This document shows, piece by piece, positions 1-4,790 of a stretch of 7,406 nucleotides of DNA; positions within the stretch are counted from its first letter, which is position 1, and every line of letters begins with the position of its first letter. The translations under genes were made by a program, and so were the position numbers. The notes beneath the pieces are model-generated. The model did no database searches and was not told the DNA's origin. It worked only from the letters and a program-made list of their open reading frames with translations. Source of the DNA: JAUWZS01 sp964423085 (GTDB lineage: Archaea; Aenigmatarchaeota; Aenigmatarchaeia; CG10238-14; SCSR01); contig CAYRDB010000020.1 in assembly GCA_964423085.1 (NCBI GenBank), positions 1-7,406 of the forward strand, read 5' to 3'.

Positions 1-5
1 TATGG

Positions 6-31
6 ATATTTTCGGCATATGCCTCAAATAT
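6..31. repeat. 26-bp imperfect dyad (possible operator)
   Basis: The core GGCATATGCC (14-23) is a perfect 10-bp palindrome. It is flanked symmetrically by ATATTT (6-11) and AAATAT (26-31), with only the two bases on each side of the core (12-13, 24-25) breaking symmetry, so 11 of 13 base pairs match. It lies just past the stop of the minus-strand gene at 59-424. The short, AT-flanked symmetry suits a dimeric regulator site better than a terminator, and no T-run follows on either strand. The gene it would control lies left of the window. Confidence 0.45.
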
Positions 32-58
32 TAGTCAGTGGTGAGACGCTTAAATCAT

Positions 59-424
59 TTACAGGAATCTTCCATGGACTTCCAAAAAAGCCAGAGTGTT
101 GCTGTCCAATCGGTTCCTTCGAACATCCCTAGCTTTCACCCATTTTGAAGGCATATTTCCAATCTCGCCAGAGAAACCGCGCACTACAAAGTCGTACATA
201 ACAAGCATCCTGCCTCTTCCTACCTTCAAGAAGCTGCCGACATAGTCCATGCGCGGGCATGAACCAATAAATTTCACCGCAGCCCTTTTTGCAGTGTCGT
301 CCATATTTCCATTAAGCGCCCTGTCGAACTCCTCGTATGCGAACCCCCACTTTCCGCCCCTCCTGAACAATAGAAATCCTCGATTTCCGACAACAGCTAT
401 TGTTATCGCAGATACTGTTTTCAT
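59..424 (-). CDS. Nudix-fold-like protein lacking the catalytic Nudix box
   Basis: This is a 121-residue protein. Its layout follows a Nudix domain: a first strand at about 3-20 ending in FLLFRR, then GGKWGF (23-28), which sits where Nudix enzymes have W.fPGG, then a helix, then strands to about residue 95, and a final segment with W95 in the position typical of the late Trp-containing stretch. The Nudix signature (GX5EX7REUXEEXGU) should fall near residues 28-54. There only R47 and G54 fit: the metal-binding glutamates are replaced by A48, K51 and F52, and the PGG is replaced by AYE. Pyrophosphohydrolase activity is therefore unlikely, and a binding or regulatory role is more plausible. The start is ATG at 424; a TATA-like box centred about 25 bases upstream suggests a leaderless transcript. 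The gene is divergent from the operon at 548. The family call rests on pattern only; an unrelated small alpha/beta protein is the alternative. Confidence 0.6.
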   Translation of the reverse strand: MKTVSAITIAVVGNRGFLLFRRGGKWGFAYEEFDRALNGNMDDTAKRAAVKFIGSCPRMDYVGSFLKVGRGRMLVMYDFVVRGFSGEIGNMPSKWVKARDVRRNRLDSNTLAFLEVHGRFL

Positions 425-443
425 GCAAATATAGACTCCTGGA

Positions 444-453
444 TTTTATTTAT
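444..453 (-). promoter_or_regulatory. Candidate TATA box of the Nudix-like gene
   Basis: On the minus strand the sequence reads ATAAATAAAA, centred about 25 bases before the ATG at 424. Archaeal transcription starts about 25 bases downstream of the TATA centre, which would place the start at or next to the ATG. The weak GGAG 11 bases before the ATG would then probably lie outside the mRNA. This is positional inference. Confidence 0.45.
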
Positions 454-460
454 CAAACAG
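450..460 (+). repeat. Direct repeat copy 1 (TTATCAAACAG)
   Basis: This 11-base sequence recurs at 518-528 as TTATCAAACTG, with one mismatch. The copy overlaps the upstream edge of the TATA-like box of the minus-strand gene, while the other copy overlaps the TATA-like box of the plus-strand operon. The paired placement suggests a common regulator site, although an 11-mer in AT-rich DNA can recur by chance. Confidence 0.35.
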
Positions 461-461
461 C

Positions 462-478
462 AACCACTTCCGGTGGTT
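462..478. repeat. Inverted repeat in divergent intergenic region
   Basis: AACCAC (462-467) and GTGGTT (473-478) are perfect reverse complements around a 5-base spacer, TTCCG. The repeat lies between the two divergent promoters, upstream of both TATA-like boxes. It could be a regulator site, and nothing else explains it. Confidence 0.4.
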
Positions 479-486
479 ATTCTAGA

Positions 487-498
487 GTTGTTAACAAC
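487..498. promoter_or_regulatory. Perfect 12-bp palindrome, candidate operator
   Basis: GTTGTTAACAAC is fully self-complementary. It lies 14 bases upstream of the TATA-like box at 513-520, a usual position for an archaeal activator or repressor site. The TrmB-type regulator encoded at the end of the downstream operon is a natural candidate to bind here, but that link is inferred from position only. Confidence 0.45.
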
Positions 499-512
499 CT
501 AAGAAAGTTGTC

Positions 513-520
513 AAATATTA
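513..520 (+). promoter_or_regulatory. Candidate TATA box of the rightward operon
   Basis: AAATATTA is centred about 31 bases before the ATG at 548, predicting a transcript start near 542-545 and almost no leader. No Shine-Dalgarno sequence precedes the ATG at 548, which agrees with leaderless initiation. The later genes of the operon do have such sites. The direct repeat copy at 518-528 overlaps the downstream edge of this box. Confidence 0.45.
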
Positions 521-528
521 TCAAACTG
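518..528 (+). repeat. Direct repeat copy 2 (TTATCAAACTG)
   Basis: This is the partner of 450-460, identical in 10 of 11 bases and 68 bases away. It overlaps the TATA-like box of the operon starting at 548, so a protein bound here would be placed to block initiation. Confidence 0.35.
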
Positions 529-547
529 TCCCGGCCAATCCTAGTTT

Positions 548-967
548 ATGGCAGACCTCAACAAGATGGGAAAAGAGCTTTATTCAGAAGACTTCCCAAA
601 CAGGTCGCTGATTGGGAAGAGCCTGGGAAAGGTTGCTGGATATTTCACAAAACCGTCCACACATGGCGGATTTTATGTCTCAGGTATAGGCTGCATGCTC
701 GGAGGATTGGGAGGCCTCATAAGGGAGATTGGAATAAGTGCATACTCCGACTATCCGGACATAGTTTCAAACATAACTTCGGGATCTTGGTACGAAGCTA
801 CCTGTAAGATAGGCGCGTCTGTAACAAAGGTCGCGCTCAACTCGGCGTACATAGCTGGCGCCGGAGGCATGATAGGATACATAGGCGGCACCATTGTCAC
901 CGGAAGGATAGTTGACTCGCTGCATTCCATTTTTAGGTTTGGAAAAAACAAGGAGGTGAAACGATGA
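548..967 (+). CDS. Glycine-rich membrane protein of unknown function
   Basis: This is a 139-residue protein that I do not recognise. The N-terminal 35 residues are polar and mixed-charge. Two glycine-rich hydrophobic stretches follow, at about 41-58 and 97-118. Both contain dense GxxxG-like spacing (GIGCMLGGLGGL; AGAGGMIGYIGG), which usually means tightly packed membrane helices. The C-terminus is short and basic (ending NKEVKR). Two cysteines (C49, C86) are present, with no metal motif. The start at 548 is chosen because a TATA-like box lies about 31 bases upstream and no ribosome binding site precedes any other ATG. It is the first gene of a tight operon, and its TGA stop overlaps the next ATG in an ATGA. 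A self-associating membrane component is possible but unproven. Confidence 0.8.
   Translation: MADLNKMGKELYSEDFPNRSLIGKSLGKVAGYFTKPSTHGGFYVSGIGCMLGGLGGLIREIGISAYSDYPDIVSNITSGSWYEATCKIGASVTKVALNSAYIAGAGGMIGYIGGTIVTGRIVDSLHSIFRFGKNKEVKR
952..959 (+). promoter_or_regulatory. Strong ribosome binding site GGAGGTGA
   Basis: GGAGGTGA is a near-complete match to the archaeal 16S rRNA 3' end. It lies 4 bases before the ATG at 964 and fixes the start of the 84-residue gene. Because it sits inside the end of the preceding gene, the overlap has its own strong initiation signal and does not depend only on re-initiation. Confidence 0.8.
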
Positions 968-1218
968 ACAATTTCCAGAAGGGGTTTGAACCCAAAGTGT
1001 CGCCTGCTTCCAAAGGATGGTTCTCCCTTGGTCCCGGGCGCGGAATAAAATGGGCGCTCTGGAACACGAACGTGTCCCTGCAGAGGCAGGAAAAGGAGAA
1101 CGACAGCTGGATGACGAAGGAGGAGTTCCACATATCTCCCAAGGTACTGAAGGAGATATCTTGGAGGATACCTTCATGGCTAGAGCACATAGAAAGCAAC
1201 GGGGGTGAAAGCGAGTGA
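964..1218 (+). CDS. Small tryptophan-rich protein, possibly nucleic-acid binding
   Basis: This is an 84-residue protein with no signal peptide or membrane segment. Six of its 84 residues are tryptophan (W19, W30, W33, W49, W67, W72), which is unusually many. The central order is an IKWALWN strand, then VSLQRQEKE, then an acidic SW motif, then a helix LKEISWRIPSWLEHI. In outline this recalls small archaeal and viral proteins with an aiWeN...v.lqR.yKd..g.W pattern, followed by a helix, that resemble PC4/Whirly-type single-strand binders. I noticed this by eye and it is weak. The start is set by the strong site at 952-959. The stop overlaps the next gene's GTG by 4 bases. Its context among membrane proteins does not reveal a role. 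Confidence 0.75.
   Translation: MNNFQKGFEPKVSPASKGWFSLGPGRGIKWALWNTNVSLQRQEKENDSWMTKEEFHISPKVLKEISWRIPSWLEHIESNGGESE
1201..1207 (+). promoter_or_regulatory. Ribosome binding site deciding a GTG start
   Basis: GGGGGTG lies 7 bases upstream of the GTG at 1215 and supports that non-ATG start. The start lies in a GTGA overlap with the previous stop codon. Without it the 64-residue gene would have no good start. Confidence 0.6.
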
Positions 1219-1409
1219 CCGAAGACGGGGGTCTGTTGAAAAAAATAAAGCCTGTGTACAGCTTCGTGCTCGGCGCTGCTGCGGCAATAGGCGGCGAGAG
1301 GCTTGTCTACTACATCAAAGGAAAGTACGACGAAGGCCGCAAGAGGGAGACAGAGGAGCTCGTGGAAAGCATAGTCAAAAGGTACAAGGAGGAGCGGATG
1401 ACTGGATGA
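1215..1409 (+). CDS. Small single-helix membrane protein, paralogue-like to next gene
   Basis: This is a 64-residue protein starting at GTG. After a short charged N-terminus, residues 14-34 form one probable membrane helix (SFVLGAAAAIGG then LVYYI). A long, highly charged helix follows, with a KYDEGRKR block near 36-43 and EELVESIVKRYKEE after it. The same SFVLG, then Y-D-x-RKR, then E-x-V-x-x-R-x-x-E pattern recurs at the C-terminus of the following gene, with a 4-residue length difference, so the two appear homologous. The start follows from the upstream GGGGGTG and the 4-base GTGA overlap; the stop overlaps the next ATG in ATGA. I do not recognise the family. A membrane-anchored helical scaffold or interaction partner fits what is visible. 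Confidence 0.75.
   Translation: MTEDGGLLKKIKPVYSFVLGAAAAIGGERLVYYIKGKYDEGRKRETEELVESIVKRYKEERMTG
1388..1394 (+). promoter_or_regulatory. Ribosome binding site for the ATG at 1406
   Basis: GGAGGAG lies 11 bases before the ATG at 1406. The spacing is slightly long, but the ATGA overlap with the previous stop supports coupling. This site argues against reading the frame from an ATG at 1205, because the stretch before 1406 in that frame is arginine-rich antiframe to the 64-residue gene. Confidence 0.5.
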
Positions 1410-1801
1410 GCATCGAAGACCTGGACAAGGTCCTGACATTCGAAAAGGGTATTGAATCCCTTAGAGTGGTCAGCTCCGAGCATGCGAAATATGCGAACAT
1501 GAGGGGCAGGATGAAGGACCTGGACAGGATTTCGGAGGAAATCTCAAAATCTGATATCGGAAACCACTACAAGGAGATGATGCTGGAAAAGTGCGCAACG
1601 TGCAGAAAATCTATGGAAGAATATTCAAGCTCTGAGAAGCCTTCGGGCGGTCATGCCCTGCTGTCTTTCGTGCTTGGGATAGTTTCGGGGATTGTCGGAA
1701 TCAAGATTAAAGACGCTTACATGGACAGCAGAAAAAGGGGGCTTGAATCTGTTGCAGAAGCAGTATACGAGAGGTTGAGGGAATATGATGCGAAGATATA
1801 A
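1406..1801 (+). CDS. C-terminally anchored helical protein with a CxxC pair
   Basis: This is a 131-residue protein. Residues 1-75 are strongly charged and helical with heptad-like hydrophobics, probably coiled coil, and end near a CATC pair (C63, C66). A short Ser/Gly linker leads to one membrane helix at about 84-101 (ALLSFVLGIVSGIVGI), then a charged tail with DSRKRGLE and AVYERLREYD. The helix plus tail matches the preceding 64-residue protein, so this looks like the same membrane module with an added cytoplasmic-type helical domain. The start at 1406 is preferred to 1205 because of the ATGA overlap and the site at 1388-1394. The CxxC could bind metal or form a disulfide, but a single pair is not diagnostic. 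Function unknown. Confidence 0.8.
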   Translation: MSIEDLDKVLTFEKGIESLRVVSSEHAKYANMRGRMKDLDRISEEISKSDIGNHYKEMMLEKCATCRKSMEEYSSSEKPSGGHALLSFVLGIVSGIVGIKIKDAYMDSRKRGLESVAEAVYERLREYDAKI

Positions 1802-1812
1802 GGAAAGTCGTA

Positions 1813-1828
1813 GAAATTTAATTCATAA
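1813..1828 (+). promoter_or_regulatory. Weak candidate internal promoter before the regulator
   Basis: GAAATTTAATTCATAA is the only AT-rich, TATA-like stretch between the stop at 1801 and the ATG at 1872. It would start a transcript near 1845 with a leader of about 27 bases, giving the regulator some independent expression. The sequence is a poor match to a clear TATA box, so this is tentative. Confidence 0.3.
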
Positions 1829-1871
1829 GGAACTCGAGATATTTGATGACGGTTCTGAAAGCGGTGCCGTT

Positions 1872-2678
1872 ATGGAGAGGGCTGAAATACTAAAGACCCT
1901 TGTCAACTGCGGGCTCAGCGAGTACGAGTCCAAGGTATATTCCTCTCTTGTCTTCATGGGAACTTCCAAAGCGGGTGTGATAAGCAAGGAGTCGGAAGTT
2001 CCGCAGTCCAAGATATACGAAGTGCTCGACCAGCTCATGAGCAAGCAGCTGGTTGAGGTGTTCGAAGGTAGGCCGAAGGAATTCAGGGCTGCGGAGCCGG
2101 AGAACGCGCTGAAAAGGCTGCTTGAAGAAAAGGTCAAGGAGATAGAATCTGTAAAGTCGCAGGTGGAAAGCATGAGCGGCTTCCTGAAAGAGTCCAAGAA
2201 AGAGGAAGTCGGAGGCGGGGTTTGGATTGTGAAGGGCGACAGGTTCAAAGAGTTCTTCAACAAAACCGCTGATATGCTCGAAAGGAGCGAAAAGTATGTG
2301 TACGCCATAACCAGGGACTTTTCCAGGTCTGCTTCATTTGCTGAATCCCTGAACAGGTGCATGAAAAGAGGGGTCAAAGTAAGGGTAGTTGGAATGGAAA
2401 AAATAAACCAGATGAACTACTACAGGGCGCTGTGGTACAAGGACAAGGGGATAGAGGTTAGGTCGTTCGACGCAAAGGTGCATCCGAGAGTGATAGTTGT
2501 CGATGGTAAAGAGGTGCTGCTCAGGCTGGACTATAACCCGCAGAAGAGGAACAGGTTCCAGTTCAGTTCGCTGTGGTCTGAGGACGCGTCCCTGGTGGCT
2601 GTGATGGACAATTATGTGAAGAACATGTGGAAGAACGCAAAGCCTGTGGACTTTGGCAAGATAAAAGTCCCTATCTAG
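1872..2678 (+). CDS. TrmB-family transcriptional regulator
   Basis: This is a 268-residue protein counted from ATG 1872. Residues 13-75 form a classic TrmB winged helix: GLSEYESKVYSSL, then a recognition-helix segment VPQSKIYEVLDQL, then a wing with VEVFEGRPKEFRA. Residues 78-108 are a charged helix, probably a dimerising coiled coil. Residues 116-256 resemble the PLD-like effector domain of TrmB proteins, with a degenerate HKD motif (H204-P-R206-x4-D211; R replaces K), so sensing is more likely than catalysis. An upstream ATG at 1785 is in frame, but it would add 29 residues that do not look like the family and overlap the previous gene by 17 bases. The start at 1872 has GGTG 5 bases upstream. 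It is probably the last gene of the operon and converges on the LamG gene with an 8-base overlap. Its target is unknown; autoregulation or control of the pilin operon are guesses. Confidence 0.9.
   Translation: MERAEILKTLVNCGLSEYESKVYSSLVFMGTSKAGVISKESEVPQSKIYEVLDQLMSKQLVEVFEGRPKEFRAAEPENALKRLLEEKVKEIESVKSQVESMSGFLKESKKEEVGGGVWIVKGDRFKEFFNKTADMLERSEKYVYAITRDFSRSASFAESLNRCMKRGVKVRVVGMEKINQMNYYRALWYKDKGIEVRSFDAKVHPRVIVVDGKEVLLRLDYNPQKRNRFQFSSLWSEDASLVAVMDNYVKNMWKNAKPVDFGKIKVPI
2648..2670. terminator. Stem-loop at the convergent gene junction
   Basis: GGACTTT (2648-2654) and AAAGTCC (2664-2670) form a perfect 7-bp stem with a 9-base loop. It lies in the last codons of the regulator gene and immediately beyond the stop of the opposing LamG gene. 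It has no long T-run, so it is not a classical intrinsic terminator. It could still mark or stabilise both 3' ends, since there is no intergenic space for another signal. Confidence 0.35.
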
Positions 2679-4131
2679 AAGTGACCTGTATTATAGGTTT
2701 GTTTACTGTGGTGTTTATTCCCATGTGCTCTACTGTGATTCTGTACTCTCCTGCAGGTATCCTTAGGGTTCCGTTCAGGTCTATATTAGTGTACGGCACT
2801 ACAAAGCTCTGCGTCTTTGTACCGTCGCTTATTTTTATGTTGTCAAAGCTCGTGACTCCGTCCGGATTCGTCAGGACTATCGCACCGTTCGGGATTTTAA
2901 CGCCCGCGCTGGCCGATCCGCTCTCCATTAGTTTGCTCTGGCTGAGGTAGTATTCCGCAAGCACTTCATCCGCTGTCAACGCCTTGCTCCATACTTTGGG
3001 TTCGTCTATTATCCCATTGAAAGAGTAACCAGGCCCGGTACTAATAGTAAGTTTATTTGAGGCGTCTATCAAAGTTTCTATAGAACCTGACTTCTTTTCA
3101 ACCCCATTCACAAAAATCTTTGCAACATTTCCATCCGACAATGCAACAACATGAGACCATTCATTTAGAGGTACTGAATAATCAGTAGTAATACCAGCAC
3201 ATGCATGAGAATAACACGAAGTAAATCTAACGGTTCCCCCGTTGATTAAATAGAACCACCAACCACTATCTGAATAATCTAATTTGCTGAGAATGTACCA
3301 CTGACTAGATGTTTTTCCTGTATAGTTCGTTGGGTAAATCCAGGCGCTGACTGTAATTTCTCCCGTGGTATTAAGAAAGTTCAATGAAGCTGAATCAGGC
3401 ACATCTATGTAAGTGCCTTCTGTAAACAATATACCTCCGCCTACTATTCCAGATGTCCAAGTTGGGCTGAACCCTAATGACCCGTTGTTCATATTTCCTG
3501 TAAGGTCGTACGCCTTTGCCCCGCTCCCCTCGTCAAACCCCCAGAACGCAACCAGCCTTTCTGGATTTGTCGGAGTCACAAATATCTGTCCGCCAGTTCC
3601 GGAAGAATTGTAAATGTCTCCGGAGAACCAGATGCTTTGGACAGTGCTCAGATTATGATAAGCGAGACCTCCATCGCCCCTGTACTTGTAGCTGGACGCG
3701 TACCATTCGCCCGAAGTGTTGGTCCATACGCCAGACGGCATGCTGCCGTCGGCATAATGGTTGAAATAATCGTCAAACACCAGCCCCTGCTCAAGGTTTA
3801 TATCACCTCTAGAGCCGCGCATGTTCATAGGCTCGGAGGGCTCGTACGTGAAAACGAGCAGGTTCTCGTTTACATCAGTAGAGTACTCGCCACCAGAGAC
3901 TGAGAAAGATATCGTTCTCTTGGATCCCTGAGACTCCGAGGCAACATCCTTTATCACGCTGTTCAGAAGGTTCAGGTTCTGGAATGAGTCCGAAACCACG
4001 GACGAGTCCTGCGCCCGGCTGAACACCGGGTTGATCACGTTCAGCACTATTCCCAGCATTATTACCCCGAATAGTATCGTAAGCACGGATGCTATGAAAG
4101 GGCTCACACCTTTGTTTCTCATAATAATCAT
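2671..4131 (-). CDS. Pilin-like surface protein carrying a LamG domain
   Basis: This is a 486-residue protein. Residues 5-8 (RNKG) precede a hydrophobic helix, VSPFIASVLTILFG to about residue 35, the class III prepilin form of the archaeal Pilin_N family; cleavage after G8 is expected. Residues 40-100 look like a pilin head (ISFSVSGGEYSTDVNENLLVF). Residues 120-180 hold a Trp/Gly-rich segment. Residues 193-395 form a LamG-like (concanavalin/jellyroll) domain, with hallmarks LVAFWGFDEGSG, YIDVPDSASL, ITVSAWIYP, NEWSHVVAL, KIFVNGV, IIDEPKVWSKAL. Residues 405-486 look like the rest of the pilin head, so the lectin domain appears inserted into it. Eight N-x-S/T sequons and a C306/C311 pair are present. 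GGGGT lies 4 bases before ATG 4131; Met4 is an alternative start. It is the last gene of the minus operon. Likely role: glycan-binding minor or tip pilin. Confidence 0.85.
   Translation of the reverse strand: MIIMRNKGVSPFIASVLTILFGVIMLGIVLNVINPVFSRAQDSSVVSDSFQNLNLLNSVIKDVASESQGSKRTISFSVSGGEYSTDVNENLLVFTYEPSEPMNMRGSRGDINLEQGLVFDDYFNHYADGSMPSGVWTNTSGEWYASSYKYRGDGGLAYHNLSTVQSIWFSGDIYNSSGTGGQIFVTPTNPERLVAFWGFDEGSGAKAYDLTGNMNNGSLGFSPTWTSGIVGGGILFTEGTYIDVPDSASLNFLNTTGEITVSAWIYPTNYTGKTSSQWYILSKLDYSDSGWWFYLINGGTVRFTSCYSHACAGITTDYSVPLNEWSHVVALSDGNVAKIFVNGVEKKSGSIETLIDASNKLTISTGPGYSFNGIIDEPKVWSKALTADEVLAEYYLSQSKLMESGSASAGVKIPNGAIVLTNPDGVTSFDNIKISDGTKTQSFVVPYTNIDLNGTLRIPAGEYRITVEHMGINTTVNKPIIQVTSR
3001..3480. 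other. AT-rich block inside the LamG domain
   Basis: My hand count gives about 39% G+C across 3001-3480, against about 53% in 3781-4020 of the same gene. The block also uses more A/T-ending codons. It covers residues about 218-377, most of the LamG domain without its first and last strands. This suggests that the lectin core was acquired or exchanged by recombination. Confidence 0.5.
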
Positions 4132-4135
4132 TTGT

Positions 4136-4140
4136 ACCCC
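4136..4140 (-). promoter_or_regulatory. Ribosome binding site for the LamG pilin gene
   Basis: On the minus strand GGGGT stands 4 bases before the ATG at 4131. It favours that start over the ATG at 4122, which would be 13 bases away. It lies in the 20-base gap after the upstream gene's stop. Confidence 0.45.
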
Positions 4141-4151
4141 ATCATAAATTA

Positions 4152-4790
4152 CTATTTCTTCATCTTGAAGCTCTTCTGATATTTCTGGGTGTATAGGGCA
4201 TCCCCTGTGTCCATTTTCATGTAAAGGAACCCGTCGTATACGTCCCTGTTGTTTTTGGTGTCAATCTGCACGGTGTCGTAGTTCAAAGTCGAGATGTCTC
4301 CGGATGTCGTGTTGTACCAGACATAAAGAGTGTAATGTGCTCCGGGAGTTATTGAAATGTAGCTGTCCCACCTGCCTTGGTCGGCGAGCCCGGAAACAAT
4401 CGAAGACTGTCCTGGTATTGAGATGTTAACATCTATCGCAGATCCTAAGGAGTTTACGACGCTCACATTCATCACACCAAGCGTGTGGTTGGATATTGCG
4501 CCGACGTATATCGCGCTGAGCTCCTTTGATTTGCTGGCCATCCCGGACCTCGTGAAATTTATGAACTCGTGGACGTTTCCGCATATATCCTGCGGAGTGT
4601 TTGACGCGTATATCATAGTGTTGTTCATCTCATTGACTATGTTCGAGAACGTGCTGCTGTCCATCTGGACTTCTATGCTTTTTATGTCGTAAGCAGTGCT
4701 CGTGCCCGACATGCTGACCTTTATTGTTACAAGAGCGGCTACTATTACCACAGCCGCTATTAGGAACATCTGACCCTTGCTCTCCATCAT
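4152..4790 (-). CDS. Class III signal peptide pilin
   Basis: This is a 212-residue protein. Residues 4-7 (SKGQ) followed by MFLIAAVVIVAALVTI form the textbook archaeal class III leader: K-G, cleavage after G6, Q at +1, then a hydrophobic assembly helix to about residue 25. After processing by an archaeal prepilin peptidase the protein would join a type IV pilus-like filament. The head (about 35-205) is beta-rich and has sequons at N56, N78, N101, N108, N122 and N160. Its single cysteine (C70) has no partner in the chain. The C-terminus is basic (SFKMKK). The start ATG at 4790 overlaps the previous stop (ATGA) and is preceded by GGGGTG. It is unusually long for a plain major pilin but typical in size for a minor one. 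Confidence 0.85.
   Translation of the reverse strand: MMESKGQMFLIAAVVIVAALVTIKVSMSGTSTAYDIKSIEVQMDSSTFSNIVNEMNNTMIYASNTPQDICGNVHEFINFTRSGMASKSKELSAIYVGAISNHTLGVMNVSVVNSLGSAIDVNISIPGQSSIVSGLADQGRWDSYISITPGAHYTLYVWYNTTSGDISTLNYDTVQIDTKNNRDVYDGFLYMKMDTGDALYTQKYQKSFKMKK

Noticed and set aside
400..807. A 135-residue plus-strand reading frame across the intergenic region
   Set aside because: It crosses the divergent promoter region and overlaps the 139-residue gene in another frame. Its product is Arg/Trp/His-rich with no recognisable structure.
1205..1405. N-terminal extension of the 131-residue gene back to the ATG at 1205
   Set aside because: The added 67 residues are Arg-rich and read out of frame through the 64-residue gene. 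The ATG at 1406 has a 4-base stop overlap and a ribosome binding site.
933..1439. 168-residue minus-strand frame antisense to the small-gene operon
   Set aside because: It lies antisense to overlapping genes with good start signals, and its Ser/Cys/Phe-rich product looks like a shadow translation.
1785..1871. Earlier start for the TrmB gene at 1785
   Set aside because: It adds 29 residues unlike the family and overlaps the previous gene by 17 bases. The ATG at 1872 begins where TrmB proteins usually begin.
1823..2377. 184-residue minus-strand frame antisense to the regulator
   Set aside because: It is a Ser/Leu-rich antisense shadow of a clear TrmB coding sequence.
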